From positions 11,842,001 to 11,906,000 of the forward strand of contig JBHGNT010000003.1 of the NCBI GenBank assembly GCA_043228905.1: DNA of 64,000 nt, written 5' to 3'. Positions 32,101 through 42,476 of this stretch are shown piece after piece. The stretch's first letter is position 1. Each line of letters opens with the position of its first letter. The DNA comes from Azolla caroliniana (lineage: Eukaryota; Polypodiophyta). The position numbers and the translations under genes were made by a program. Under the pieces are notes generated by a model. The model worked only from the letters and a program-made list of their open reading frames with translations, was not told the origin of the DNA and made no database searches.

Positions 32101-33219
32101 CAGCAGCATTTTGCATCCGGTCGGGGTTGTCAACCACACGTCTCCTATGCCGGAAATCCGGCACGTACCTTCATTTCCCATCCGAACACAGCCATGCTCA
32201 CCGGCTGTGTAGGATGAGAAGTATCTTCTCTCTGGGGTCAGGTGGAACGATGCTCCGGAATCGACCACCCAGGTCGTCTCATCGCCGGCAACGTTTAGTT
32301 CACCTTCTTCGGTGATGAGCATGATTTCTTCCTCACTTGCCGCGAGTGCCGTTGTTCCTTTCCGGTCCTGCTCTCGCCGATCCGAACCATTCCGGTCCGT
32401 GGCTCCCCGGTATGCACCGTTTCTCTCCGGTGACTTCTTCGAATCGGTGTTGTCGGTTCCATTGTCTTTTCGGTAATGCCGACAATTCTTTCGGAAGTGC
32501 CCCGGCTTCCCACAGTGGAAGCATGTGGGCCTTCCTCTTGACTGCGACCGGGTCCCCGACTTCTCCCGTCTTTGCGGACTCCGGTTCCATTGTCTTCCCC
32601 GATCCGATTCGGTAAACAGCATCTTCGGGTCGGAGGCCGGTTCCTTATCTCTCCGACGCACTTCTTCATTCAGAATACTTGTCTTTACCGTTTGTAAGGA
32701 CAAGTTATCTTCGGTGCACGAGGTGCTGAGAGTCACCACCAAGTTCTCCCAGCTTTCCGGCAATGTACACATCAGGATGATGGCTTGCATTGCATCCTCC
32801 AACGGGAACTTGATCGCCGCAAGCTGATTCACGAATCCCATGAACGTGCTTACGTGTTCCACCATACTCTCGCCGTCCCGGTACTTGAGATTCACTATCT
32901 TCCTCATCAGGGAGGTCCGGTTCAACGCATTCTTCCTCTCATAGAGGCCCGACAGCTTCTTCCACATCTCATATGCGTTGGTGTCGTTCGCCACATGTTG
33001 TAGGACGCTTACATCGACATATTGTCGGATCGTCGCTACAGCTTTCCGGTTCAGGAGCTTCCACTCCGACTCAAGTACCCCTTTCGGTATTTCCGACCTG
33101 TCAATCGGTTCGTACAGGTCCCGAACAATCAGAAGATCCTCCATCTTGATCTTCCAGTCGGCGTAATTCTGCGCATTCAGCACCATCATCATCGGCTGCC
33201 CGCTGCCGCCGCCTTCCAT
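29146..33219 (-). CDS. copia Gag-Pol polyprotein of element C, 1357 aa
   Basis: A single open frame encodes all retrotransposon functions. The first ATG in the internal region is at 33219 (MEGGGSGQP); codons upstream run through the primer site and lack an ATG. Domains in order: gag (residues 1-230), zinc knuckle CFHCGKPGHFRKNC (about 240), aspartic protease VVDSGASFHLT (Asp near 320), integrase zinc finger (LWHKRLCHM...CTDCLAGKQ), DDE core (HTDVCQV, RADNGGEY, NGLAERMNRTI), acidic linker, reverse transcriptase with VKMTSIRTVLSIAAS and catalytic YVDDM (about 1033-1037), and RNase H (DSDMSADADTSRST, STTEAEYMAA, CDSQSAIHL). All catalytic residues I can check are present. The Tnt1/Tork-like affinity is my inference from the gag and the YVDDMLIVG box. 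The acidic PEST-like linker near residues 760-850 is normal for the family. Confidence 0.96.
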   Translation of the reverse strand: MEGGGSGQPMMMVLNAQNYADWKIKMEDLLIVRDLYEPIDRSEIPKGVLESEWKLLNRKAVATIRQYVDVSVLQHVANDTNAYEMWKKLSGLYERKNALNRTSLMRKIVNLKYRDGESMVEHVSTFMGFVNQLAAIKFPLEDAMQAIILMCTLPESWENLVVTLSTSCTEDNLSLQTVKTSILNEEVRRRDKEPASDPKMLFTESDRGRQWNRSPQRREKSGTRSQSRGRPTCFHCGKPGHFRKNCRHYRKDNGTDNTDSKKSPERNGAYRGATDRNGSDRREQDRKGTTALAASEEEIMLITEEGELNVAGDETTWVVDSGASFHLTPERRYFSSYTAGEHGCVRMGNEGTCRISGIGDVWLTTPTGCKMLLKDVRHVPEVRLNLISAGRLDDEGYTGNIRNGVMKFSKGSLIVARARKINTLYLMNARLCPEELNVAADTAGELWHKRLCHMSEKGMKRLAEDNLIPVKHVHLEKCTDCLAGKQNRTSFHSRPPTRRSAPLELVHTDVCQVETKSHGGAQYFVTFIDDHSRRLWTAPMKTKDQVLSVFKELHARVERESGKKLKAIRADNGGEYRGQFQEYCRSKGIRLEFTMPKTPELNGLAERMNRTIMERVRSMLAHAKLPKGFWAEAMSTATYVINRSPSVPLDGDTPQRVWTGREVSYRHLKVFGCLAYVHVAKDRRGKLDPKTRPCIFLGYGDDEFGYRVWDPVDKKIFRSRDIIFMEDKTLADWESEKKVKSSKSTGEDQLYEEQSRPARDRLALENPAEDGEETEPAEEDENDTGTDPDPEMDSDEEESEEPVTEAPERRYPLRERRAPRRFPEPEHVLLTDEGEPESFEEAKHDTQSRRWLSAMQDEMDSLHENHTYELVELPKGKRALRNKWVFKLKPGDAGNPPRYKARIVVKGFQQKKGVDFDEIFAPVVKMTSIRTVLSIAASMDLEVEQMDVKTAFLHGDLDEEIYMQQPEGFEKKGKEHLVCRLKKSLYGLKQAPRQWYRKFDSFMTDEGYLKTQSDHCVFVKKFEGGDFLILLLYVDDMLIVGRDQVKIRMLKKALHRTFSMKDLGPARQILGMHIIRDRSKKQLWLSQEKYVTKVLHRFNMSEARPVGSTLPANCKLSSKQSPKTKAEKEDMMKVPYASAVGSLMYAMVCTRPDIGYAVGVVSRYMSNPGKEHWNAAKWILRYLKGTANVCLRFGSGKPELDGFTDSDMSADADTSRSTSGYVMTYAGGAVSWQSRLQKTVALSTTEAEYMAAVEAGKEIIWMKDFIRELGIRQEEYRLYCDSQSAIHLAKNAAYHSRTKHIQRRYHWIRERIEDKEFVLTKIHTDENGSDMLTKVLTPDKLEACRKRIGLERHPMPK

Positions 33220-33233
33220 TTTCTGCAACAGTC

Positions 33234-33245
33234 GCTCTGATACCA
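33234..33245 (-). promoter_or_regulatory. primer binding site of C, initiator tRNA-Met type
   Basis: Minus strand TGGTATCAGAGC, 3 bp inside the LTR edge. Confidence 0.95.
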
Positions 33246-33248
33246 GTT

Positions 33249-33857
33249 TGTTGGGAATCAACGCTTGGATTCACCTTCACCGCTCGGCCACAACCGATTA
33301 ATCGCGGATCAATGCAGCAGAAAATAGAAACCAAAAGAGAGAAACACACGAGTACACAGGGATTAACGTGGAAAACCCTAGATGGGAAAAACCACGGGAG
33401 TACAAGACTCCAAACAACACTATACAAGAGAAGTATACAATGACGAGCTCCAAGGCGACGACCTTGAGCTCGCTGTCCTCGCCACAGGCGGCGGAAATAC
33501 ACAGAGGCGTCGTCCTCTTCCTCTCTCGCGCTCTATCTCTCACTCTGTCTCACGGCTGCTCCCTCTTCACTCCTCTTGAGTGGAAAAACAGAAAAATGAT
33601 AAGCAACTACAAAACTGTTTGCCCTAAGTCATATTTATACTTATATGACTTTGGGCTATTTACAACTGTAGCCTCAGGGGCCCATAGCGAACATATTCAC
33701 GGATATGTCCCTGCATCCGGATCGCTCTCCGGGTACATTCGTCATCCGGTACCGAAACCGGGGTCTTCGTCATCCGGATCCGAAACCGAAACCGGGCTTG
33801 TCGGCATTCATCTCCGATATCCGACCATCCCATCCGAAAGGGACCGAAATCCCAACA
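33249..33857 (-). repeat. 5' LTR of C
   Basis: 609 bp, indistinguishable by eye from 28527-29135. It holds the promoter for the element. Confidence 0.97.
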
Positions 33858-33862
33858 CGAGC

Positions 33863-35315
33863 CAAATATATATTGCTCATGTTGTCGTAGTAAATGGGAG
33901 TCGGATCCTTGATGGGAACACCCAGATCCTTCAAAATCCTCTTGAGCCATACGGCTTCACCTGCAGCTACGGTTGCACCCCTGTATTTGGCCTCCGTACT
34001 CGAAAGTGCGACGGTAGGCTGCTTCTTACTACTCCAAGATATTGCTCCGCTACCGAGCGAGAAGACAAATCCGGAGGTCGATCGTCGATCAGCTCTGTAG
34101 CCGGCCCAATCGGCATCTGTGTACCCTTCGAGTCAAATTGGTATGGCCGATGCATAGAGGATGTCGTAATCCATTGTGCCACTCACGTATCGTAATACTC
34201 ACTTAGCGCAATCAAAATGGATATCTCGCGGAGTTTGCATGAATTGGCTAAGGAGTCCGACCTGATAGTTGAGGTCAGGGCGACTGATCATGAGATAGAT
34301 GAGGCTCCCGATCAGTTGTCGATATTGAGTGGGCTCGCACCCGTCTGTGTTGGAGTCAGCGTCTAGTTTGAGGTTTCGATAGAGAGGGGTTGACACAGAT
34401 TTACACTCAATCATCCCGAACTTGTGTGACAAGTTGAGGATGTAGTGCCGTTGAAAGATCATAATGCCGGTCGGAATCCGAATTACTTCGATGCCTAGGA
34501 AGTAATGGAGCTCCTTCATGTCCGTTATCTCAAATTTGTTGGAGAGGAAGAACTTCACCTTGTTGATGTCGACCAAATGCTCACCTCCGATAACCAGATC
34601 ATCCACGTATAGGATGATGACAATCAGGCTTCTAGAGTCGTTTCGTACGTAGAGGGAGTTGTCGGATTTCGACATTCGAAAGTCGATTTGATGAAGATAT
34701 TGCGTAATCTTCGAATGCCAAGCACGCGGTGCTTGCTTGAGGCCGTAGAGTGGCTTCTTGAGTCGGCACACAACTTTTAGATGAGTACGTGATTCGAAGC
34801 AAGGTGGTTGTACCATGTATACCTCCTCTTCTAATTCGCCTTGAAGAAAGGCGTTCTTTACGTCCATCTGATGGAGGTGCCACCCTTTCGCTGTTGCAAG
34901 TGCAATTACTGTCCGCACAGTCGTCATCTTTGCTAAATGGGCAAATGTCTCTTCGTAATCGACTTCATGTGTTTGTGCGTATCCTTTCGCTACAAGTCGA
35001 GCTTTATAACGGTTTTCGGAGACAACAGCATTATACTTCACCTTATAGATCCATCTGCAACCGATCGCCTTCTTGTGTGGTGAGTGGGGAACGAGATCCC
35101 ATGATTCGTTCTTGCAAAGTGCCTACATCTCCTCGTTCATTGCTTCGACCCATCGCGGGTCCTTCATGGCTTCAGAAAAGGTTTCCAGCTCCCGTATTGT
35201 CGTTACCTTCATCATAAAGGCGTAATGGTATGCCATATAATTGTTGTAGCTGAATCGGCTTATAGGGTTCTTTTCATGGGTGGATCAACGGAGCTTCTCG
35301 TTTGCGGATACTAAG
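33863..35315 (-). pseudogene. reverse transcriptase and RNase H N-terminus of D
   Basis: The minus strand reads from near 35315: YMAYHYAF, DPRWVEAMNEEM, a stop, SWDLVPHSP, then an open 280-codon part (34199-35041) with LVAKGYAQTHEVDYEETF, MDVKNAFLQGEL, catalytic YVDDLVIGG (near 34590) and SRPDLNYQVGLLSQFM. After a stop it continues into RNase H ([31 protein letters not shown]) up to element C. The palm motif is intact but scattered stops make it a pseudogene. Confidence 0.9.
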
Positions 35316-35320
35316 GCTTT

Positions 35321-35442
35321 TGTTGAGTGAGCAAGCTCAACCAGATCTGGATTGGCTCAATAAGCCAGAACCTGATCAGTATCCGGATGATATCCGGAAC
35401 CAGGAGCCGGATCGGAGAGCCGAATCGAATTGAAACCGGTAG
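35321..35442 (+). repeat. 5' LTR fragment of E
   Basis: Aligns with the first ~120 bp of the 3' LTR (38184 onward), ending at GGTAG; the next bases are integrase-coding. Confidence 0.88.
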
Positions 35443-37620
35443 CATAGTGTATGTGCATGTACCGGATGAGAAGCGGAGGAAGCTAGATCTGAAGTCAGAG
35501 AAATGCATCCAAATCGGTTACTCGCATGAGCAGAAGGTGTATAAGTGTTATAACCCCCGGACTAAGCAGGTTCGAGTAAACCGAGATGTCGAGTTTGATG
35601 AGTCGGCATCATGGTACTCTCTACCGACTCCAACCTCCGACTCCGACCCAATTCCGAAAGATGAGGCTAGTGAGCCCAAGGAGGTCCAAGTAGAAGATGA
35701 AGACTTCAATACTCTAGATGAGAGTCCGATCTCATTCCGGCTAAGTGGGCCAAATGGGCAGCTGAGTCGGGATGACCAGTCGGATGAAGAACCCGCGAGT
35801 AGTGGAGACTCTGCCATGGTTGCCCCATGCAAGGAACTGAGTAGATGGTTCACGTGCAAAGAGAAGGGGAAGAAGAAAATGTCGGAATACGATACCGACA
35901 GTGAAGGGTCGGATCGAAGCAAATCTAACCCCGGAAAGGAAGAAGGCAGATCAGATCTTCCGAAAGGAAGTCCGAACCAGCAAAGAAGGGCCTCAAACCC
36001 GCCAGAAGAACCTTGTCAAGAGGTACGGGTATAATGAGTACATGGCGCATCACTATGCGTACATGACTAAGGAGGCGGAAGTGCGTGACCCGGAGAGCTA
36101 CGTAGAAGCAGCAAAAGACACAAATTGGTGTGCTGCTATGGAGGAAGAAATGTGGGCACTTGATGCCAACGACACTTGGGATTGGGTTGACCCTCCCTAA
36201 TAGTGTAAACCGATCAGTTGTAAATGGGTATACAAGGTAAAGTACAATGCCGATGGTTCGGTCAACCGGTACAAGGCCCGATTAGTGGTGAAGGGATACG
36301 CAAAGACCCACGGAATCGACTGCGATGAGACCTTCGCTCCGGAAGCGAAGATGACGACAAGGGAATGGCATCTTCACCAAATGGACATGAAGAATGTGTT
36401 TCTTCAAGGTGACCTTGAAGAACGGGTCTATATGATTCAACCCCCCTTGATTCCAATCGGAGATGAACAAGTCGGTAGTATGCTGACTCAAGAAGTTGCT
36501 TTACGATCTTAAGCAAGCCTCCCGAGCTTGGAATGAGAAGATCACGCACCGGTTGCGTAAGATGGGGTTTGTGGCCTCAAAGTTCGACTTGTCACTGTTC
36601 ATCCGGAATAGTCCAGACGGTCCGGTTTGTATCCTGCTATATGTTGATGATTTAGTCATCACCGGTCCCGAACTCGTTGAAATCGGCAGATTGAAGTCCC
36701 AATTGTCAGACGCATTTGAAATGAAGGACATGGGGGACCTTCATTATTTTCTTGGGATCGAGGTGATCCGAACCCCCCATGGCGTATTGCTCTCACAAAG
36801 ACACTATGTGTTGAATATGTTGTACAAGTTCGACATGATGGACCGATCTCCACACCCCTAGACCGGAACCTGAAGCTACATCCCGCATCCGAACCGGCCT
36901 ACAATGAGAAACGATTTCGACAAATTGTCGGAAGCCTTATATACTTGACGATCACCCGACCCGACATCAGTTATCCAGTCGGGGTGATCAGTCAGTTCAT
37001 GCAGAAGCCAACCATCGAGCACCTTTAGTGCGCACACCGGATACTCCGGTATCTTAGCGGCACAAAGGACCGGGGATTGTTATACTGACATGGTATAGTT
37101 GGGAAGCTAGTCTGATATACCAATGCCGACTGGGTTGGTGATGCATCAGATCTCTAATCCACCTCCAGTTACATGATTTCTCTTGGTAGCTCGGTTGTTG
37201 CATGGAGGAGCAAAAAGCAGCCAACAATGGCTCTATCAAGCACTGAGGCTAAGTAACGGGGCGCTACCATTGCCACCTGTGAAGCCAACTGGCTTCGGTG
37301 TCTGCTGCGAGACCTCCAGATCGAGGTGCAGACCCCGATCTTGATTTACTGTGACAACATAAGCAGCATACTGCTCACCAAGAACCCTATATTCCATGTT
37401 CGGACAAAGCACATAGAAGTGCATTATCACTTTGTCCGTGAGCGGGTCTTGAGCGGTGAAGTAGAACTTCGATATGTTCACACAGATCGGTAGGTTGCCG
37501 ACATCTTCACCAAGCCGCTCGGATCAGACAAGTTGCAGCATTTCTCGAAGATGCTTGGCATTCAGCATCTCGACATCCCGCACTTGAGGGGGAGAACAGG
37601 AATGGGAACGGATGGCACCG
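35443..37620 (+). pseudogene. integrase C-terminus, reverse transcriptase and RNase H of E
   Basis: Starts with VHVPDEKRRKLDLKSEKC (integrase C-terminal region), then an acidic linker, NEYMAHHYAYM and DTNWCAAMEEEMWALDAND. Reverse transcriptase spans about 36200-36860 over three frames, with LYVDDLVITG near 36640 intact. RNase H follows to about 37560 ([34 protein letters not shown]) with at least five stops. It resembles element D and G proteins, so E, D and G are one copia lineage. Confidence 0.88.
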
Positions 37621-37982
37621 GAGAGGAAGAAAGAACCAAGGGGGGAGATGAGCAGATAAAGGAAGCCGAGCCGACCAAAGGAGTCGGCACATCCGAAGAA
37701 GTCAGAGCAAACGGCGGCGGCGGTAGAGTCAAGAAGGACAAAGCCGACCGGAAGAAGGCCAAGACCCAGACATGGTCCAATGGGGTGAAGGGCCTAAAAA
37801 CGGAAGACGAGTTGGAGACTACCAACTCGGACAAAGAGCTGGAACGAATCAGAGGAAGCCGATTCGGTTCAACAGTTGGATTTGGAAGAGCTAGATCAAC
37901 TAAAGACCAAGCGGACGAGAAGGCAGCAGAAGTTGACACCGACACAGAGGAACCAATGGGTCGACAAGCGCTGGAGTCATAG
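37621..37982 (+). pseudogene. hydrophilic extension after RNase H of E
   Basis: The frame from 37533 to 37982 leaves RNase H (TKPLGSDKLQHF in the preceding frame) and continues into about 120 codons rich in Glu, Lys, Gly and Thr (EEERTKGGDEQIKEAEPTKG). No domain is recognised. It may be a non-coding tail that happens to stay open, or a family-specific extension; D and G do not show it. Confidence 0.4.
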
Positions 37983-38170
37983 CATCGAAGGATCTGAGAT
38001 GGGCCTACTAAGCAGACAAGCCCACCAAGGAGGTTGAGGAGCGCAGAACCGGACGGCTCGCGGGAAGCGGAACTAGACTAGACAAGGAGCGCGAGTAAGG
38101 ACGCCAAAAGGAGTCGGATGGAAGGACCGATTACCACACAAACTGACACCACGATCCGACCTCAAGTTGA

Positions 38171-38183
38171 GCTTGAGGGGGAG
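38171..38183 (+). promoter_or_regulatory. polypurine tract of E
   Basis: GCTTGAGGGGGAG immediately before the 3' LTR; the same motif precedes the 3' LTRs of D and G. Confidence 0.88.
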
Positions 38184-38607
38184 TGTTCAGCGAGCAAGCT
38201 CAACCGGATCCGGATCGGCTGAATAAGCCAGAGCCGAATCGGTATCCGGATGATATCCGAAACTAGGAGCCAGATCGGATTGAAATTGGTAGGCCGTTAG
38301 AGGCTTACAGATCCAGCCTAGTACGTAGGCATATTGTTGGGAGTCAGTGACAGTCACTCGTATGAGCAATTGAAGTACCTGTCAGTACTTTTGTCAGTCC
38401 TTTATGGACTTGTATAAAAGTGCTCTCTAAGCACATTCTATGTACATTGAGTTACAGAGTGTTATTTTTTAATTGAGTTTACGTTCTGCTCTCTCTTTGT
38501 CTCTCCTGCACATATTCTCTATGTCAAGCTTCCATTGAACCTTTCTCTCTACTGTTGCTATCCGGTAGAGCCGGTTTGTAATACGCTTCCACGCGTTCAC
38601 ATTTACA
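38184..38607 (+). repeat. 3' LTR of E (424 bp)
   Basis: TG...CA ends, TATA-like GTATAAAAGTG near 38410, followed by the duplication GCTTT. Confidence 0.92.
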
Positions 38608-38612
38608 GCTTT

Positions 38613-39065
38613 CTTTGCTCCATTTTTCTGGATGTCAAGGCCTTCAAACTCACTATCGAGGGAGTGAGTCGATTCGTTGTCGTCGCAATGCTTGTCTTCA
38701 TACTCCGGCATTTTCGCCTTCCCTTTGTCCAACTTCGGACTCGGCCGAGATGTGCTTTGGTCGCTCAGAGGTTCTTGTGGCCCACTAAGCCTTGTCATAA
38801 TCGGGCTTTCTTCGAACATGCGCGTGAGCCGATCTTCGGCTTCTATCTCTATTTTGGCGGATTCCGGGTCGAGCGGAATCAGAGTCAAAGTTGTCTCTGG
38901 TGTGTACCAAGATGCGGACTTGTCAAAAATGACGTCTCGACTTACTCAAGATTTTCAAGTTGAGGGGTTATAGCACTGGTACCCCTTTTGCTCTAGTGAG
39001 TATCCTACGAGGATACATTTCTCCAACTTTAGGTCGAGCTTTTGCCACTTCTCATCGGGGATGTG
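38613..39065 (-). pseudogene. integrase C-terminal region and linker of D
   Basis: The minus strand reads HIPDEKWQKLDLK, a stop, SRDVIFDKSASWY, then the acidic linker MFEESPIMTRLSGPQEPL and GKAKMPEYED to NGAKKA at the edge of element E. The closely similar segment in G is 43560-44160. Confidence 0.85.
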
Positions 39066-39329
39066 TGTCGTGTAATGGATGCGGAATAGATCATAGAAAA
39101 CGAACTACGCGTTGAAATACGAATCCCAAGAATGGCAGAAAAGACAAGATAAACAAGAGTGCACAGAGATTTACGTGGAAACCCTAAAGCAGGGAAAACC
39201 ACGGGAATAGATCTTCACTATAGACAGTGGATATACAATACAGAGAGGATTACAACACTCTTGCGAGTGGATCAGCCGCATAGGGCTCTTCGTTCTGTTG
39301 TTACACACACAGCTATGGCACGGCTCACG

Positions 39330-39365
<36 letters not shown>

Positions 39366-39756
39366 CCCTACAACTTCTGTTCTTTCGCTAACACACATAG
39401 TTTGCCCTAGTTGTATATATACTTACACAACTTTTTGTCTATTTACATATGTAGCCCTCATGGAGCGCACACTTAGACTATTTACAATTATAGTCTCCAG
39501 AGTTGGCTATATACACGTTTTTGGTTTCGGCCTCATCAACTTAGCTCCTCTCTCTCCCCATCCGGAGAGACATGTTTCCTAACATCATCATCATTATTAT
39601 TACTATAATAATAATAGTCGAATCTTCAAACAGTTGACTCACTGTTTTCGATTCTTCGACTGTCGGCTTTCCGAACAGTCGGATCTTCCATGTCATTGAC
39701 TGTCGGCTTTCCGATCAGTCGGTTCTTCCTCCCACTGGAGGGACATATTCCCAACA
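39066..39756 (-). repeat. solo LTR (691 bp) inserted in D
   Basis: The minus strand starts TGTTGGGAATATG and ends CACGACA. Perfect duplication ATGTG at 39061-39065 and 39757-39761. Loosely similar to the LTR of C in its transcribed part (ACGTGGAAACCCTA near 39174, AAAACCACGGGA near 39194). It contains a (TC)n tract (39331-39361) and an (ATT/ATA)n tract near 39583-39618. Left by LTR-LTR recombination of a full element. Confidence 0.9.
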
Positions 39757-39761
39757 ATGTG

Positions 39762-40640
39762 CATGTACGCAATGGAGCCGAATATCCGAGCATGTGATAG
39801 GTCCGGCTTCTTTCCGAAAAACTTCTCATACGGAGTAAGTTCGTGCACACCCGATGTTGTACACCGATTGTTGAGGTATATGGCCATGTTAACCGCTTCT
39901 GCCCAATATGACTTCGGCAAGTGCTTTTCGTTCATCATGGCCCATGCTACTTCGAGGATGTGCCGATTCTTTCGTTCGACACTCCGTTTAGTTGTGGCGT
40001 ATGTCGACACGAAAACTCTCGCCAAATTCCTTCGTTCCGTAGAAAAGCCGAAAATTCACCGAAGAAGTACTCCTTGCCTTCATCCAACCGAAGACATCGT
40101 ACATGTCAGCCCGTGGCTTTCTCGACTTCATTCTTAAATTTTTGGAAGTGTCCAAACACTTTGCTCTTTTGCCGCATGGGGTAATCTAGGTGTGCCTAGA
40201 GAAGTCGTCGATGAAGGTCACGTAGTATCGGCATCCACCGAATGTAGCCGTCTGAGCCGGACCCCATACATCGGAATGAATTATGTCCAGTACGCCTTTG
40301 CTCACATTCTGCTCCTTTAGAAATGGGTGCCGATGTTGCTTGCCGAATTGGCAAGCGGCAAACATGCCTTCAATCTCTTTCTCCGTGAATGTTAGGAGCC
40401 CGATGACGACTCCTTTCGATTGCATTGCCTTGAGCTTTTGGAGGTTGATATGGCCAATCCGTTTGTGCCATAACTCTATGTCAGAATCGGCTTTGGTGCC
40501 CTTTGTGAACATGGCCGATTTCATCTCGTGCGAGTCAAGAATGAACATTCGGCCCTCTCTTCGTCCATGAGCAATGAGTCGGCCCTCTTTTTCGATAAAG
40601 CTACCGCCTTGATTAAATCGTACTTGCATCCCTTGCTCAA
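39762..40640 (-). pseudogene. integrase of D
   Basis: The minus strand gives the pre-integrase zinc finger (LWHKRIGHINLQKL...ACQFGKQHRH), the DDE start HSDVWGPAQT and FIDDFSRHT, a stop and frame change, then ERKNRHILEVAWAMM with the catalytic Glu region and KSYWAEAVNMAIYLNNR to AYMHI at the solo LTR. Frameshifted, not functional. Confidence 0.88.
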
Positions 40641-41313
40641 CAATTTGGCCGACGGAACCAAATTCTTCGTAATGGTTAGTACATGCAAGATATTTTTAAT
40701 AAAATTTTGGTTACCTTCTTTGCCGAATGGGACATTGCTGATGTGTCGAATCGGATGCGTAGTGTCGTCTCTGGTTTCGACATAGCCGGGTCGGTCCGGC
40801 TCTCAAAGTTCTCAAAACCATTCTTGATGAGACGTCATTTGGTTCGAGGCACCGGAGTCGACGAAACATACGTCTTCCGGACTAGATGCATTATTCAAAG
40901 TAGAAGCTGACATAGAATTTGCTCTATCTCTCATCACGAACATCCCGCCATGGTCGTCATAGTCAGAGTTGGTGGTGTAATTGGTGAGTTGTCGGCTTCT
41001 GGAAGCCGACTCGCGTATCTTCTTACGGCATCCTTCTTCGTGGTGACCGATTTTTCCGCAATATCCGCATTCAACCGAGTTTTGACGGCTTGGACCGGAA
41101 TGGAAGCTCCCCCTTCTTCCGAAGGTTCATCGATGGCTTCCGTCTTGATGCCGAAATTGCGAGTTGTTTTCATAAGTCGAACCTCGTCTGCCTCGTCCTT
41201 GGCCGAATCGGCCTCTTCTTGCACGGCCGCGTCCTCTTCCTCCGTCCGAGTGTAAGTAAAGCATGTGGCCTTCCGAGGCGTTGCTCCTTGTTCGAACATG
41301 GTTTTCTTTGACT
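40641..41313 (-). pseudogene. gag C-terminus and protease of D
   Basis: The minus strand reads ENHVRTRSNASEGHML, an Arg/Gly-rich stretch, a zinc-knuckle remnant (CGKIGHHEE near 41045), then VCFVDSGASNHMTSHQEWF with the protease Asp near 40857. Several frames are needed. Confidence 0.82.
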
Positions 41314-41318
41314 AACAA

Positions 41319-41773
41319 TATTATAGATCTTGGTACTAACGTAAGCTTAAGATAAGGATAATGAAAAGATAGATAGAAAGGAGAAAGAGAAAGAAGGGTG
41401 CCGATCCACCCGACCACCCCCGAGCGAAGGGATCGAGACGGACTCGAGCCTCGATCGGCGTCCCATACCACCGCCGTGGCGTCGAGTCGTACCTGGTGCT
41501 GGCGCGCTCGCTACAAGAGTTGACCCACCACACGAGCAGAGTCTCGATGTAGTCAAAAGATGATCAAATGAGGGTAGCTAGGCCTCTTATTTATAGCAAT
41601 ACCCAAGGCCCCCAGGCAAGTTCACACTTGACCTAATGGGTTGTCTCAATCCCGAGGATTAAAAGTAATCCTCCCCTTCTTTACACTCTCGTTTAACCCT
41701 CACACTTATCCACGTGTATAGAATACTACGGTAAATTCTTACCACGGGATATTATATGGTCATGCCCGTAACA
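41319..41773 (-). repeat. solo LTR of the F family (455 bp) in gag of D
   Basis: The minus strand starts TGTTACGGGCATGACC and ends ATAATA, the same length as both LTRs of element F. Perfect duplication AACAA at 41314-41318 and 41774-41778. It splits gag between FDLQSML and the KENHVRT segment. Confidence 0.93.
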
Positions 41774-41778
41774 AACAA

Positions 41779-42324
41779 CATGGATTGAAGATCGAAGACG
41801 GAGGGCGGATTCTCCCGTGCTAGTACGGCGGTCCACATTGCGCCGAACCGTGGTGCAAGGCCGCCGAGGCATATTTGCCCCATCTCATCATCATCCATAT
41901 TGACTCTTATTGGGCCGAGCGAGTTACAAAGCTCCTTGATCTTCAAGGTGTAGCTTGTGATGGACATATCCCTTTGTTGGATGTTGTTCAACTCTTGGCG
42001 GAGTTGAAGCTTTCTCGCGGTTGTGTTGGCAGCAAAAATCTTTTGTAGATTCTCCCATGCTTCCTTTGGCATCTCGACATCTCGAATGGAGCCGAGCATG
42101 TGGTCGTGAACACATGTCGCCAAGCAATACATCACTCAGCTTGCCGCTTGCTCTCATGTTTCATAGTCGGCGTCTTTCGGGTCAGGTCGGTTTTCTTGTG
42201 CTCCCTTGATGTAACCCCAATAGCCTTGGCTGGCAAGGTATTGGTGCATTTTGTACTCCCAAGATGCGAAGTTGTTTCAGTCCAATTTCTCTCTAGGGAG
42301 AGCGCTCCCCATTTGAGTATTCAT
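41779..42324 (-). pseudogene. gag of D
   Basis: The ATG at 42324 starts MNTQMGSALPREKLD, followed by a TGA, then SWEYKMHQYLASQGYWGYIK, more stops, and an open part (VMYCLATCVHDHMLGS, KLQLRQELNNIQQRDMSITSY) up to the solo LTR. A typical copia gag; G has the same protein at 45478-46287. Confidence 0.87.
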
Positions 42325-42476
42325 TGTTGATTAAGCTTCCTTTCTTCTTTTCCTTCTCTCTCGAACACGAGGTATGTAGTGGTACTACGATAGCGATGAG
42401 CCGATTCTTCTTGAACGTCGGTGTAGAGCACAACACATCACGATGAGGCGAGTGGGTTAGATCGAGCTACCAAATC

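Larger units (their letters stand above)
28527..33857 (-). mobile_element. Ty1/copia element C, intact, identical LTRs
   Basis: Two 609-bp LTRs (28527-29135; 33249-33857) look identical throughout by eye. The target duplication CGAGC is perfect (28522-28526; 33858-33862). Primer site, polypurine tract and a single uninterrupted gag-pol frame are all present. Total 5331 bp. It sits in RNase H of element D. These are the hallmarks of a very recent insertion that may still be able to move. Confidence 0.97.
35321..38607 (+). mobile_element. Ty1/copia element E (plus), internally deleted
   Basis: It begins TGTTGAGTGAGCAAGC (5' LTR fragment 35321-35442) and ends with a 424-bp 3' LTR (38184-38607, TGTTCAGCGAGC...TTTACA). 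Perfect target duplication GCTTT at 35316-35320 and 38608-38612. The rest of the 5' LTR, gag, protease and most of integrase were lost in one internal deletion ending near 35442. It lies in element D near the integrase/RT linker. Confidence 0.93.

Noticed and set aside
30175-33240. Many plus-strand open frames opposite element C pol
   Set aside because: Shadow frames from biased codon usage on the real minus-strand gene.
29146-33261. Start of the element C polyprotein at 33261
   Set aside because: That codon is TTG within the LTR edge and the frame crosses the primer site; the first ATG, at 33219, fits copia gag starts.
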